Part shown: piece after piece, positions 1-11,014 of the stretch
How positions within the stretch are numbered: the stretch's first letter is position 1
Layout: each line of letters opens with the position of its first letter
Source: Pollenia angustigena
Lineage: Eukaryota; Arthropoda; Insecta; Diptera; Polleniidae
Assembly: GCA_930367215.1 (NCBI GenBank)
Contig: OV884056.1
Span: 277,928,067 to 277,992,066 of the forward strand
DNA length: 64,000 nucleotides
Direction of reading: 5' to 3'
The notes under the pieces: generated by a model
The model's input: only the letters and a program-made list of their open reading frames with translations
What the model was told of the DNA's origin: nothing
The model's database searches: none
Position numbers and translations under genes: made by a program

Positions 1-575
1 CAACTTCAAGCTCGAACAAGGCTTTTAAGAGCCGAACTTTTTTATTTTAAGTTTTCAAACTTTTACTAATTACTCTAAGCCTAAGGCATATTCAGTAAAT
101 GAATATTAAAGTAGAAAAAATATAATCCGGGAATTTCTCCAAAATGTCTCTGACTTTAGTTTTTGGTTCAATTGCCAACTTATGGATGATGAAAAGAACG
201 TTTTATTATCTAAGTGAAGTAAAGTTAAGGGAACTCAATTTTTATTATGTATTCTTCCTAAAGTTTTGATTTAAATTTTTTGCATCATCGCACTTAAGCA
301 GTTTTTTAAAAACTTAAGCATGATGCAAGAAAAGCAGCGATTTTTAATCGAGAAAAACGATTGTTTTATCATTTCAAATAATGTTCGTTAGAAATAGTTT
401 AAAATTTTCTTTCAAAAAGCCAGAACAAAAAGATTTAAATTAAATAGTAAAATATATGCGATTCGTCTAGATATTGGTTTTAAAATCGTTTGCGTTGCAA
501 TTGAGTTATAAGCAAAAAAAAAAAACCATTGGCTATTTTTTGACCAAAAACTTTTTTTATTAAGATTTTTGTATG
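1..575. other. AT-rich stretch, nothing recognised
   Basis: AT-rich sequence with short A and T runs. No credible coding region, repeat copy or RNA gene was seen. Confidence 0.5.
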
Positions 576-840
576 ACGTGCTAAATTCCCAATTTTTCAT
601 ATTTGATAAATACACTGAAATTTATTGTCGAGGGAAAGCTAGCTTCTATGCGCATTTCACTGGTTGCTTAGGCCAGATCATCAGGAAACCTTTTCCAAAG
701 ATTTTAGAAAAGCTAAAAATATTATACAAATAAAACCCTAAAGCGAATAAGAATTTTAAACACTCAAAGTCTTACTTGTAACAATATCAAAGCTTAAACA
801 AAACACCAACATAAACAGTGAGTTTATCTTTTCTTACATC
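576..840 (-). mobile_element. Hammerhead family 2 repeat, copy A
   Basis: Dispersed repeat of about 265 bp with related copies at about 43950-44110 and 59730-60000 and a fragment at 13441-13482. Read on the minus strand, its middle forms a hammerhead ribozyme fold (separate entry). About 75 bp downstream of the ribozyme the repeat ends near GGGAATTTAGC. No ORF is present, so it would be a non-autonomous element. The layout (short, non-coding, hammerhead-bearing, dispersed) fits animal retrozymes or Penelope-derived sequences; that assignment is inference. Boundaries come from where the copies stop matching and are approximate. Confidence 0.65.
641..690 (-). ncRNA. Candidate hammerhead ribozyme (family 2, copy A)
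   Basis: On the minus strand the sequence has the full conserved hammerhead core: CTGATGA (684-678), a stem II of CTGG/CCAG, GAAA (658-655), then TGCGCATA ending in the cleavable triplet ATA (cut between 647 and 646). Stem I pairs GGTTTC (690-685) with GAAGCT (646-641) including two wobble pairs. Stem III is the palindrome ATGCGCAT, so it could pair within one molecule only poorly but between two molecules well, as described for the minimal hammerheads of Penelope-like elements. The core-adjacent stem II pair is T-T, a weakness. Activity is untested. Confidence 0.65.
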
Positions 841-934
841 CCCCTAATTTTTTTATTTAATTTTTCACATACATTCCATAAACTGCTTCATATCCTCACC
901 CAAGGTTTGAAGAGAAAATCATTTTGTCTTATAT

Positions 935-1949
935 CGTCGCAGGAATTAAAGAACGCTGTAACTGACAAAAAATCGAAAATAATTTTGTTGCATCATTTTA
1001 ATAAGAAAACAAGAAAAAAAGTATAGTCGGTCAAACCCGTCCATATGATACCCTACACCACAGTATTAAAAAACACATCATGCTTATATGTCCATATAAA
1101 TATGGATTTATCTATGTTTATAAAACTCATTAAAATCGGGTTAAAAGTTTGTGAGGGGCAGAAATTGCCCCCTACCTCCCCTTGTGGTCCTATTTTTGAA
1201 AAACTGTATAGCTTATGTGTCCATATAGATATGGATCTATCTATGTTTTGAATTTCATTAAAATCGGTTTGAGAGGCAGAAATTGGCCCTATCTCCCCTC
1301 GTGGTCCTATTTTTTTAAAAAATACATCCCTTTTGTGTCCATGAAGATATGGTTCTATGTAAGTTTTAGATTTCATTAAAATCGGTTTGATAGTTTCTGA
1401 GAGGAAGAAATTTCCCCCTATCTTCCCTCGTGGTCCTACGATTTGGCCCATTTTCAATAGGCTTAGTCCTTGTGTCAATAAGAACCTATGTCCCAAATTT
1501 TATCGAATTATCTCCAAAATTTCGACCTGTACATTGCGCACAAGGTTACATAAACATCCAGCCAGCCTGCCAGCCAGCCAGCCGGACGGACATCGTTAGT
1601 TCGACCCAGAAAGTGATTCTGAGTCGATCAGTATATTTTAAGGTGGGTCTAGCACTAATATTTTAAGGCGTTACACACATCAGCACAAATGCATAATACC
1701 CTCTCCACTATTGTGGTGTGGGTATAAAAATACTGCGTCGATGGGTCCCAGTCCCATATTTCTATGATGAAAAAAATTCATTACGCGAAAAAAAAACGTT
1801 TGCTGTAATCCGCAGAATCATCTGGAATAATAGACTTGAGAGAAAAAAAAAAGTTTTTGTGATATGAATTTTGTTCTACTTTTTTTCATACAGGCTCTGG
1901 TGAACATTTTATGTTTTGTCAGTTACAGCGTTTTTTAATTCCTGCGACG
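935..1949. mobile_element. ATAT|CGTCG-type DNA transposon, non-autonomous
   Basis: Terminal inverted repeats of about 40 bp start CGTCGCAGGAATTAAA at 935 and end with the complement at 1949. Both are flanked by ATAT (931-934, 1950-1953), read as a 4-bp target duplication or a fixed palindromic end. An H1 repeat is inserted inside, so the original element was only about 290 bp. It shares the ATAT|CGTC end with elements at 4820, 29682 and 36010; the last encodes a transposase and is a candidate source of mobility. Confidence 0.75.
1008..1730 (+). mobile_element. H1 Helitron/DINE-like repeat, full copy
   Basis: Starts near AACAAGAAAAAAAGTATAG, followed by a short dyad (TCGGTCAAACCCG) and ATACCCTACACCACAG. 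It ends TTGTGGTGTGGGTATAAAAA, which inverts the ACCCTACACCAC motif. The interior has three degenerate units of about 125 bp (each with TCCATA..GATATGG and a CCCCTCGTGGTCC stretch) and an AGCC-rich run near 1557-1585. A second full copy lies inverted at 34792-35512, with 5' fragments at 33205 and 18115. A Helitron/DINE-1-like assignment rests on the end structure only and is tentative. Confidence 0.6.
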
Positions 1950-1953
1950 ATAT

Positions 1954-2840
1954 GTACTTAATTAATGTTTTATTCTATTTATGTTTGAAATCACACATGT
2001 TTTTGTAATAAATCTTGAAATAAATACTTATTCGTGTCACTTCGTGTAATTGAAAATTAACATTTAGATTTAATTGCGAGCGAAAAAATTCTTCCGTTTC
2101 TGTTTTTAATACATAAACAAAAAGTTAATTATGTTAATGAACATTCTTTGCTTGCTTTTGTCATAAATACAAAAATCTAGGTCATGAATTTAAAACATTA
2201 AGAATTTTTGAATATAAATTAACCCAGCAATAAATTTTCATATTCTGAAAAGTACTGCTGGCACATTCTTATAATTCAGCACATATTAAAGAGGTACGTA
2301 ATAAAGAAAGTAGAGCAAAGGTTTAAAGTAAATTAATAAATTTTGAGGAAATAAAAAGACAAAAAAAAAAATCTATTAACATAACATGTTCGGAGGTAAC
2401 ATCAGTAAAGTTTTTTATGACTTTCTTAAGTAGGACAAACTGCCCATATATACCAGAGATAAATATAATGCGGCAAACATATATTGCAGTAAATGTCAAA
2501 ATTATGTTATCTTTAATGTTGACAGAACTTTTTTGTACATATGTTTGTATGTATACTATTTATGTTTCAATAAAAGTTAATCAATTTTCGTTGACAATTA
2601 CTGCTAACATAAAACGTAAAATTTGGTTGGCAATGGAAAAAGCAACAATAAAAAGAATAGAAGCAAATTGTGTGGGAGAGAAATTAAGTTTGGTAAATGC
2701 TAGCAAATTGTAATTGAAGTAAAAGAATTAAATAATTAAAAATAAACACTAAAATATTTTTTTTTGGAAAATAAAAACTAAAATAAAATTGCAAAACTTA
2801 TTTTTATTAATTAGGGAAATTACGATGGGTAGTGCTAAGT
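1954..2840. other. AT-rich stretch, nothing recognised
   Basis: No coding sequence or clear repeat copy was recognised. A 98-codon open frame at 2417-2713 has no recognisable domain and ordinary AT-rich composition, so I do not call it a gene. Confidence 0.5.
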
Positions 2841-2848
2841 GTGCAAAC

Positions 2849-3500
2849 TAGAGTTTGCTGAAAACCGTAAAAATGTGAAACCGCGGTTTCGGTTTCAAAA
2901 TAATTAAAACCGGTCGGTTTCGGTTCGGTTACGGTTTTGAAAATATCAAAGTTAAACTTCATACACAAAAATATAAATTTTTTTTATTTGTTTCAATGCA
3001 GGTACTTTTATTAACTTGTATACCTGGGCCTGGGCAGGCCCGTGCGCGTCGCAATTGGCGTAATGAAAGTTTTGGTCATATTGTGCTCTATTATATCGAC
3101 CCCTTTGCGCGAAATTATCGTATATGCCAATTTTTTGGAACTTGAGTTTTTGATGCAATCTTGTTCTAAATTCAAAGAGACGTCACCTGACAAATGTTGT
3201 AGGCGAATTCCACTTCGTTGCTCCAAAAATTGAATGTATATTTTCATTTAGATATTGCAAGTGATAGCAGAGAAAAGTAGAAAAATGGCTCTCCTGTTAA
3301 ATTTGGTTTTTGTAACATACGATTATTTGGCGCAAAGGAGTCGATATATGTACTGTAGTTAATAAAATCAAAATGAAACGTATCAAAAAGCATACGACAC
3401 ACATAAGAATTCTTTCCTTACTGTGTTTTCGAAGAATTATTCCACTTTCCACTTTGAAACCGCGGTTTCGATTTCGGTTAAAACCGAACAGCAATCCCTA
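2849..3500. mobile_element. hAT-type non-autonomous transposon, copy 1
   Basis: Flanked by a perfect 8-bp duplication GTGCAAAC (2841-2848 and 3501-3508), diagnostic of hAT-like insertion. The ends are TAGAGTTTGCTG and CAGCAATCCCTA. Subterminal regions are rich in AACCGAAAC / GGTTTCGGTT motifs, probable transposase binding sites. A longer copy lies at 24501-26058. This copy lacks the extra segments of copy 2 and preserves the empty target site of the MITE at 25118. Confidence 0.85.
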
Positions 3501-3837
3501 GTGCAAACGATGCAAATGCGTGCAAACAAAATATACGATGTATTTGGAATTTGCTCTATTTTACTTGTAGGCCACACGAACAAGTTTTACCTTTCAATTC
3601 CTTTCAATTTGAAATACACTCTCACTTTTTTACTAACCCACTCACACTTTTTAAATTCACTACGAAATGGCTTTAAATTTCACCTTTCCATTTGTTTAAC
3701 AATTTTACTTTCATTTTAACAGCTGATAACATGTTTGTCTTTATAAATTGTTTTCTTGAGGATATCTTGAAAGTAAATTGCTTACAAATTGATAGCAACC
3801 TACGTCACAGCTTTCTATTTATGTAAATTTTGACAAA

Positions 3838-4120
3838 CAGTACCCATGCTACTATAGTGAGAACTTCTCGCATAAAAAGATGTGAAACAAAATATTTCAT
3901 CGTTTCTCGAAAAGTCAGAATAAAGTGTGTCTGCAATCATGTCGAATGCTAGCAAAAGAGATTACGTCGTTACGTTATAAATGTCATAACATTGTACTCG
4001 AAGCCGAAGTGACATTGCAGACGTTGATGACGCCGGTAACACATATCGTTGACGCGACCAAAATTTACTAAAATTCAAAATTTTTCAACGACGGCGACGA
4101 AAATACCACCGGCGGCTATA
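3838..4120. repeat. Left arm of a 280-bp dispersed inverted repeat
   Basis: This segment is the reverse complement, with scattered differences, of 5625-5885. Shared landmarks are GTGAGAACTTCT, AGATGTGAAACAAAATATT, GACATTGCAGACGTT and CAACGACGGCG. The right arm lies inside the transposon 4820-6014, so this one may be a fragment of another copy of that element's interior. Confidence 0.65.
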
Positions 4121-4294
4121 CCTAATAATTTAATTAATAAATTTATTAATTGAACATTTTCTTGGGTTTTAATTTACAGTAGAGAATTATGTCATGAGTT
4201 AAGGATTCATGTAAAAATTATTTGTTCCGAATTTTATTTAGTTATCATCATCTAAACGAGATTTTAGGATGGGGATGTTATGTATGTATATTAG

Positions 4295-4795
4295 AGCGAC
4301 TCCAAAAAAAAGTAATGTTGTTTCCCCTTTGAAAATAAAGCTTAATATGTTTTATGATGATTCCCAAAATATTTTGGTTCTAGCGTTGACCATCCGTGAG
4401 CAGGACCATTTTTAAAAAAGGCCTTTTTTCAGTTTTTCGAATTGTTTTGTACTTTGCTCGAAGACGACATAAATACATATGTGAAACTTGACCTATATTT
4501 TCGTTTCGGGTATTCATACAAATTCTACGTATGTGGAAATAATGTTCTGCTTTTGTTTTATATACCATTGGACGCTGCTTCAAAAACTCTTTTCGATGAT
4601 ACCAAATTTTATTTATGACGTCTTGGAGCAAAGTACAAAAAAATTCGAAAAAAATTGAAAAAATACCTTTTTTAAAAATGGTTCAGCTCACGGATGGTCA
4701 ACGATTGAAAAAAAAACTTTTTGGGAATCATCATAAAACATATCAAGATTTTTTTTCAGAGGGGTAACAAAATCATTTTTTTCTGCTCCATACAA
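4295..4795. mobile_element. Foldback MITE
   Basis: Arms of about 170 bp are inverted copies of each other. Landmarks: ATGTTTTATGATGATTCCC, CGTTGACCATCCGTGAGC and TTTGTACTTTGCTC on the left, and their complements at 4633-4790 on the right. The loop is about 150 bp. No coding capacity beyond a chance 83-codon frame. The superfamily is not assigned, because no convincing target duplication was found. Confidence 0.65.
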
Positions 4796-4819
4796 GTTGA
4801 GTCGGTGTAATGTATATAT

Positions 4820-6014
4820 CGTCATCTTAAAGACCTAATAACCTCTGTGCAAAAATTTCAAAATTGAGCTTTTTATGGATTTTTATTTCCTATATCATAA
4901 CGCATACGTGTGCAAAACATGTAATATTACAAATGACAAAGTTTTTGTACCTCGAGGACCGTTACGCACAAAAATAGAGAAAAATAAATGATCAAAAATC
5001 ACGATAAAAGTTTAGTTTTGTTGCATAGTGTAATTTAATCAAACATTAAGTACTTGTTTTTGCTTAAACCAGTAAAAGAAACTGCTACTGTAATTATTTA
5101 ATGTATATAATATTCATGTGTATAAAAAAAACCTAAGTGTCATAACATAAGCTGTGATTAGAAAAACAAAATTTTCTCAACCGATATATATTACTGTGCC
5201 CATGTTCTGTAACTCTCGCGTCGAGAAAGTTTTCGATTGAAATGTGTGAAATGAAACAAAAATGCCATAAATTGTAACAAACAGCTGTTTTTCTCACTTA
5301 ACTGTGTCTGTAACTTTTTTTGGCGAGTACAAGCTGTCACGTAAGGAAATTACTTGCCAATTTACAGAAAAAGTGTGTCTGCAACGTTTTGGTGAGAAAA
5401 GTTCCCGCTTTGAACTGTCAAATAAACTCACGATTAAAAATGGGGCGAGAAAAAATGTTAACACTAAAAACCATTAAAAATGCAAAGAATAATAATAATA
5501 TTTTGTTCATGGCACATTTTTCATTGTTTTATTATTTTGCTTTTAACATTTAAATAAAATATACGAATGTCTTCAAAGCTCGTTTGCAAACAACAAACAT
5601 TAAAGTCGCTCTTTACACAATTTGGTATAGCCGACGTTTGTATTTTCGCCGCCGTCGTTGAACAATTTTCAATTTTAGTAAATTTTGGTCGCCGTCAACG
5701 ATGTGTGTTACTGGCGTTCTGAACGTCTGCAATGTCACATCGGCTTCGAGTGCAATATTATGACATTTTTCATAGTTTTCGACATGAGTTACAGACACAC
5801 ATTTTTCTCACTTTTCGAGAAACGACGGAATATTTTGTTTCACATCTTTTCGATGCAAGAAGTTCTCACTAAAGTTACTGGGTACTGGATTCATTTTAAT
5901 CAAAATGTGTAATTTTCGTTTCAATATCGTTAAAAGTTTTAATGTTATAAAGTTTTTTCCTCTCCTGTAAACTTTTAAAAACTGCAGATAGTTTATTTCG
6001 TCTTTTAGGTGACG
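4820..6014. mobile_element. ATAT|CGTC-type DNA transposon, non-autonomous
   Basis: Inverted ends CGTCATCTTAAAGACCTAA (4820) and the complement of CGTCACCTAAAAGACGAAA (ending 6014) are flanked by ATAT on both sides (4816-4819, 6015-6018). The interior holds no convincing transposase. It contains the right arm (5625-5885) of the inverted repeat whose other arm is at 3838-4120. It belongs to the same end-type group as 935-1949 and 36010-39189 but is a separate sequence family. Confidence 0.65.
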
Positions 6015-6018
6015 ATAT

Positions 6019-7259
6019 ATGTATATTATATAGCTATCGTAAAAATTTTCACCGCCAATTTTTATGTAAATACCAAAATTTATAAGAAAGTTATGGCATT
6101 TAAAGCTATTTTCTGGAGAAGTATTTGTATCAGAGCTCAGATTTCAGATTTCAATCCAATTCGTTATATTTTCATATGTTTTTAATTGATTTAATTCAAG
6201 ATTAACTCAAAATTTATAAATTTTCAGTAAAAAAAAACTCTTGTTTATATGTACTCTTATATTACAAAGGGGGATACAATCGCATTTTCTTGTGGCAAAA
6301 TACTAGAGAATTAATCTTAAAATTAAATGAAAAGCTTAAAACTTTAAACATATGAACATTTAAAGACTTATCACGCATTTACCTAAATAATTTTACTTTA
6401 AACTCAATAACTTAAGTAAAAGTCAACGGAAAAAGCTTTATGTTTTTAATGGAAAATCAACTATAAATATCATACAACCTGAGTAAAGAAACACCTAAAT
6501 CGTACGAGTTGAGCTTTTTTTAAATTATCTTTAATGTAAGTAACAAGGTACTAAACGCTTTTTATCTAAAGTAAATCAATTTCCACAAACAACTAAGTAA
6601 ATGATGTATAGGACTCATTTCATTTTAACTATGGCGTCTTGAGGCATTTGGTTTTACCTTTAATTTACTGTTTATGCACAAATGCATTAAATACTCAGAG
6701 AGAAATGGATGTTTGCCCAAAGGTGTAATGTACTTACACACACTCACACATTCTCTTCTTTATGTGTGTTACACACGCATGAGTTAGTAGCGAAGTGTTG
6801 TATTTAATAGAGTTAGAAAATATTTTCCCCTATGGAATCTCAGTTGTTTAGTGTTGAGTTGCTGTTAAAATGGGAAGTATGCTATTGTCGGTGTCTGGCG
6901 TCTGGCGTCTGGGTTATGATTATGGTTTTTTCTACTCGTGTATATTCAAAACATGTCCTTGACCTTTAAACTTTGTAGACAATAATCTGTTAAAACAAGA
7001 GGATTTTGGTTTCTGCAAATTATGTGTTTGTTAATCTCTGCAAGTGATGATACATGTGTCAAAATAATTTTTGTTTGTTTTATGTTTTGTAAAATGAAAT
7101 TTATTGTTGTATCTTGAGCACATAAAATAATGGTTTTGTATTTAATTTACAAAAGAAGAAGATAGTTTTGTACTTATCTAAATAATCTTAAATTATTTGA
7201 TTAATTATAATTAACAAAATATACAATTGAAATATATTTGTATTGTATTTTTTATATAT
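6019..7259. other. AT-rich stretch, nothing recognised
   Basis: No gene or repeat copy was recognised. Around 6891-6911 there is a short direct repetition of GTCTGGC. Confidence 0.5.
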
Positions 7260-7370
7260 ATTCTCCACCACCAGTAGTGGTGCATGACGCTTTAAACCGT
7301 CACATATGATGCTTCTGTAATAAAGTTTGATTTGTTACAGTTTTATAACACACTTTTAAATTTTATTAAG

Positions 7371-7690
7371 GTTGGCCCATAATTTACCATAGGCCACATA
7401 AAAAGCCTTCTCTCGAAAACAGTTTAGTACGCACAAAACCATAACGAATAATGATTTTGTAGCGGAATTTGGTCTTTCGTAGTTTGACATATGAAAGTAG
7501 AAATTGTGAAGAATTTTATGAAGATTGGTCCATAATTTCCCATAGGCCCCATATAAAGCCTTCTCTCAAAAACAGTTTAGTACGCACAACACTGTAACGA
7601 ATAATGATTTTGTAGCAGAATTTGATTCTTCGTAGTTTGACAAATGAAATTAGAAAATGTGAAGATCGGTCCATATTGTAGTAAAATTTG
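7371..7690 (-). repeat. Two tandem 152-bp units inside the H2 repeat
   Basis: The two units align over their length at an offset of 152 bases, with landmarks CATAATTT, CCATAGGCC, AAAGCCTTCTCTC and AACGAATAATGATTTTGTAGC. Confidence 0.75.
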
Positions 7691-7999
7691 GTCCAATTGA
7701 GATTCATATGGAGAGAAATAATATCATGCGATTTTGTAATAATCCGTCCATAATTTTAACTTATGTCTCATAATAAGCAGCCTTCTAAAATCATTTTAAA
7801 ATTCTAAAACGGTACAGCAAATTTTACTTGTAAGCATATCGAAATTTGCTCTAATGTAGGTTTTTTTATAACCACAAATCACTCTACAGAATTAAAGATT
7901 GTTTCATAATTAACCATGGGTCCAATAATGGCTGATTTTTTAAAAGCTATAGGAAAGTTTAAAAAAACACATAAAATTAGAAAAATGCATGAACTCCAT

Positions 8000-8690
8000 A
8001 TAATTTTAGGTTTGAAGATTATTTCATGCAAATGTTGACCGTGACTGCGCCTCAAATGGTCCATCCGCTTAGTCCAATTTTGGCATACTCTTTCCAACAT
8101 TTCGGCCGGTATCTCATGCTTCAATGTTGTCTTCCAATGCGTCAATTGAAGCGGGCATGTGTGTATAGACATGAGCTTTAACATAGCCCCACAAAAAAAA
8201 GTCTAAAGGCGTTAAATCGCACGATCCAGGCGGCCAATTGACCGGTCCCGAACGTAAAATAAAATGTTCACCGAACTCGCCTCTCAATAAGTCCATTGTT
8301 AAGCGTGCAGTGTGGCATGTGGCACCGTCTTGTTGAAACCACATGTCATGCAAGTCAAGCTCTTCCATTTTGGGCAAAAAAAAGTTGGATATCATTTCAC
8401 GGTAGCGCTCACCATTCACAGTTACGTTACGATTCGCATCATCTTTGAAGAAGTACGGTCCAATGATGCCACCAGCTTATAAACCGCACCAAACTGTGAC
8501 TTTTTCTGGATGCATTGGTAGCTCTTGCAATGCTTCTGGCTGATCTTCACTCCGAAATCGACAATTCTGCTTATTAACGTACCCATTGAGCCAAAAATGA
8601 GCTTCGTCGCTGAACACAAGAAGCGCGCGATAAACTTTCTTAACAGAGCACGCATTTTGATAATAAAATTCAATCACTTGCAAATGAAAT
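8000..8690 (-). pseudogene. mariner-like transposase, internally deleted
   Basis: Minus-strand frames carry recognisable pieces of a mariner-family DDE transposase in the correct order: a helix-turn-helix region (IEFYYQNACSVKKVYRALL), the first catalytic-Asp block (VFSDEAHFWLNGYVNKQNCR), the second (MWFQQDGATCHTA), the third (WPPGSCDLTPLDFFLWGYVK) and the C-terminal block (QNWTKRMDHLR). The N-terminal and catalytic parts are joined directly, so roughly 130 codons are missing. The frame changes near 8425-8480 and 8115-8180. It is therefore dead. The C-terminal block also survives at 44130-44225, and a related degraded element is at 30122-30882. Confidence 0.85.
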
Positions 8691-9140
8691 GTTCGTTTGT
8701 AAGACGATTCATGGTTAAATTATAGACCAAACTGAAGATGTTTGAAACAAAACAAGAAACGTGCGTCAGCTGTTTAAACCAGTGTTGCCAAAAAGATAAT
8801 AGCTAAAAAATCACCCGATATAAGTTCCTATCCCGAAAATTATTTTAGTTGGGCCAAAATGGTTCGGATCATGATAATTTACTAAAATGTATTATTATTA
8901 ACTTTAAAATTACTAGAAATAAAAGCACAAAGCTTTCTTTCCGACTGTCGTGCAATAATTTGACATATTATGTATGTATGAAGGCCTAAGCCGCAACCAA
9001 TTTAAATCTGGCGTTCGTTTTTATAAAGATTAATTAATTTTATTTATTTAAATGCTTCTCCTTAATATTCTTACTTTCGGTGGATAGTATCCAAGATTCG
9101 GCGCAGCCGAATATAGCACTCTTACTTGTTTTTATAAGCA

Positions 9141-9480
9141 CTGTGATGGCATCACATTTGAAGAAAATTCTAATTTTGTTTTTAAAATGCTACTGTAATA
9201 CTTCATTTTAGTTAAAAGTCACAATTTCTGTCTGAGTGGATAAAAAGAAAATGTTAAATAAATATCTTGGCAATAATGACATGAAAATATCATAAATCAT
9301 AAACACAAACCACAAAATATAGACAGAAAAAATGATTGATGAATCGTAAATTCGAAATTGTCTAACAGAATTGGGGTATAAATTATGTATTTTCTAGGAA
9401 CCGTGTGCGAAGTATTATAAATATCTTAAATAAAAAAGTGGTATGCCTATGCTTATAGATGTAATCTTAAGTTCACTATT
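9141..9480. other. AT-rich stretch, nothing recognised
   Basis: No gene, RNA or repeat copy was recognised between the H2 repeat and the small hairpin at 9481. Confidence 0.45.
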
Positions 9481-9606
9481 GTGCTGTTTTCACAACACAA
9501 GTGATTGGACGTGTAGTAAAATTTGTGTGGAAAACACTCAAAAAACTGAGTGCTTTTCATATAAATTTCACTACAAGTGCAGTCACTTGTGTTGTGAAAA
9601 CAGCAC
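9481..9606. mobile_element. 126-bp foldback micro-MITE
   Basis: The outer 24 bases of each side are perfectly inverted (GTGCTGTTTTCACAACACAA.. at 9481-9504 and its complement at 9583-9606). The inner parts pair less well. The whole unit would form one long hairpin. No target duplication was found with confidence. Confidence 0.65.
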
Positions 9607-9965
9607 ATATGTTACAAATAATTACCCCTATTTTGAAAGTCAGTGTCGACACGAATCCTTTAAAAAAAACCAAAAGTCGGAAAATATCATAAAAAGCGTT
9701 AAAAAATTATCTTTAATGATGAAGAATAAAAATAAAAGAAAACTAATTGGAGATTGGATTTATTTTTGTGTTAGATTTTCGATAACAAGTCCACGTCGAC
9801 AAAACTTTCTTATAAAATACCAAACTAACGTCAAAGTGATGTAAGCGTCGACTTGATGTGACAATAATAAAAAATTAATGCCGACTTCGACAACAACTTA
9901 CAAAATAGGGCTGTATATTTTCTTAAATCAAATTGTGATCTCTTATAATTAAAAAAATTGATTAA

Positions 9966-10383
9966 TGGCGTTTTCTTTTCTGAGTAAAATTCTGCATTTA
10001 TGCTGCCTTTTAAATTTTTTTATGTTCTTTTCTGAAAAACATGTATTATTTTAAAAGTGTAAAGCGCTCTTTTCTGATGATGTTCATTTTAATTAAAGGA
10101 GCATGAGTGCAGCACTAGATCAAAGCGAATTCAGTACAAGGTGGTGGCAGGTTTCGAGCTGTGAACACTAACAATGCAATACAAAAAACTTCTGTATTCT
10201 TGCCACCACCTGTAATTGAATTTACCTTGCGCTTATTGTACTTTATTGCTTAATGCCGAAATTTGTGTTCTTTTGTAAACGTAAAATATGAAACACTTCT
10301 TAAAAATTAGGGGAGCATTTAAAAATATTGCCAAGTCACATGTAACACTTATGCAACAGTTTTTTTTAGAAAAGAAAACGCCA
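9966..10383. mobile_element. Harbinger-like MITE
   Basis: Ends TGGCGTTTTCTTTTCT and its complement AGAAAAGAAAACGCCA are flanked by TAA at 9963-9965 and 10384-10386, the trinucleotide typical of PIF/Harbinger insertions. The centre has a second imperfect inverted pair around AGGTGGTGGCA (10139-10149) and TGCCACCACCT (about 10200). It is 418 bp long and non-coding. Confidence 0.6.
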
Positions 10384-10386
10384 TAA

Positions 10387-11010
10387 GTGACAAACTTAAA
10401 TCGATAAAATTAACTCGATTTGTGGCCAACTTAATTTATTTTACTAAAACCGATTGTTTTAAAAAGTAAGCAAGTATTTGACAGACATAATATTTGTGAT
10501 CATCAGGAAAGCCAGAAATAAGCTCTATGAAAAAGTTTTTTATGTGCATTAAATATGCAGTAAAACCTTAAAAAGAAACTATAACAATTGTAAGAAATAT
10601 GCCGTAAAAAAAGAAAGTGACTTATGTAAAACAAAACATGCATTTAATAATATTTGTTTAAATATGATTACTAAGTAAAGAAGTAAAGTCGGCCAAGCCA
10701 AGGACAAATTCTTAAGGGTTTACCCTATTGCGGAGACCGACGGGATTAAAATGATGTTATCAGGTTAAGATTTTTATAACAACACTTTGCGTCCTACCTA
10801 CATATCAACATCTGTAATAGATTTTTCCACCTTAATGTGATTTAAGGGACGGGATTTTTACCATAAGTAAAATGGTGAAATTTTGACTTACGATTACAAA
10901 CCAATTATTTCAATATCCACATTTAGAAGGAAATTATATAATTAAAAGCTTTTTCGCTAGTATTAGAGCTATTGGCAAATATGGATCGTTCCTAATGATT
11001 ATGTCTTGTG
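10387..11010. other. No gene recognised; possible H-type repeat remnant
   Basis: Mostly unassigned AT-rich sequence. Around 10672-10740 the text AAGTAAAGAAGTAAAGTCGG is reminiscent of the 5' end of the H1/H2 repeats, but too little matches to call a copy. Confidence 0.35.
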
Positions 11011-11014
11011 GTTC

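Larger units (their letters stand above)
7260..9140 (-). mobile_element. H2 Helitron/DINE-like repeat, inverted copy
   Basis: The 5' end on the minus strand is at 9098-9140 (AACAAGTAAGAGTGCTATA, then the dyad TTCGGCTGCGCCGAA). The 3' end near 7262-7285 has the GGTGGTGGAGA motif. It holds two tandem units of about 152 bp starting near 7371 and 7523 (TTGGYCCATAATTT...CATAGGCC...CAGTTTAGTACGCAC). The same units occur in the opposite direction at 15.2-15.7 kb and 28.4-29.0 kb. A mariner-like pseudogene interrupts it at about 8000-8700. Confidence 0.55.

Noticed and set aside
1053..1496. 147-codon minus-strand ORF
   Set aside because: It lies wholly in the tandem units of the H1 repeat. Its repeated peptides just reflect repeated DNA.
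10139..10210. Separate transposon with AGGTGGTGGCA ends
   Set aside because: The pair lies symmetrically inside the TAA-flanked MITE (9966-10383) and is better read as its inner repeat.
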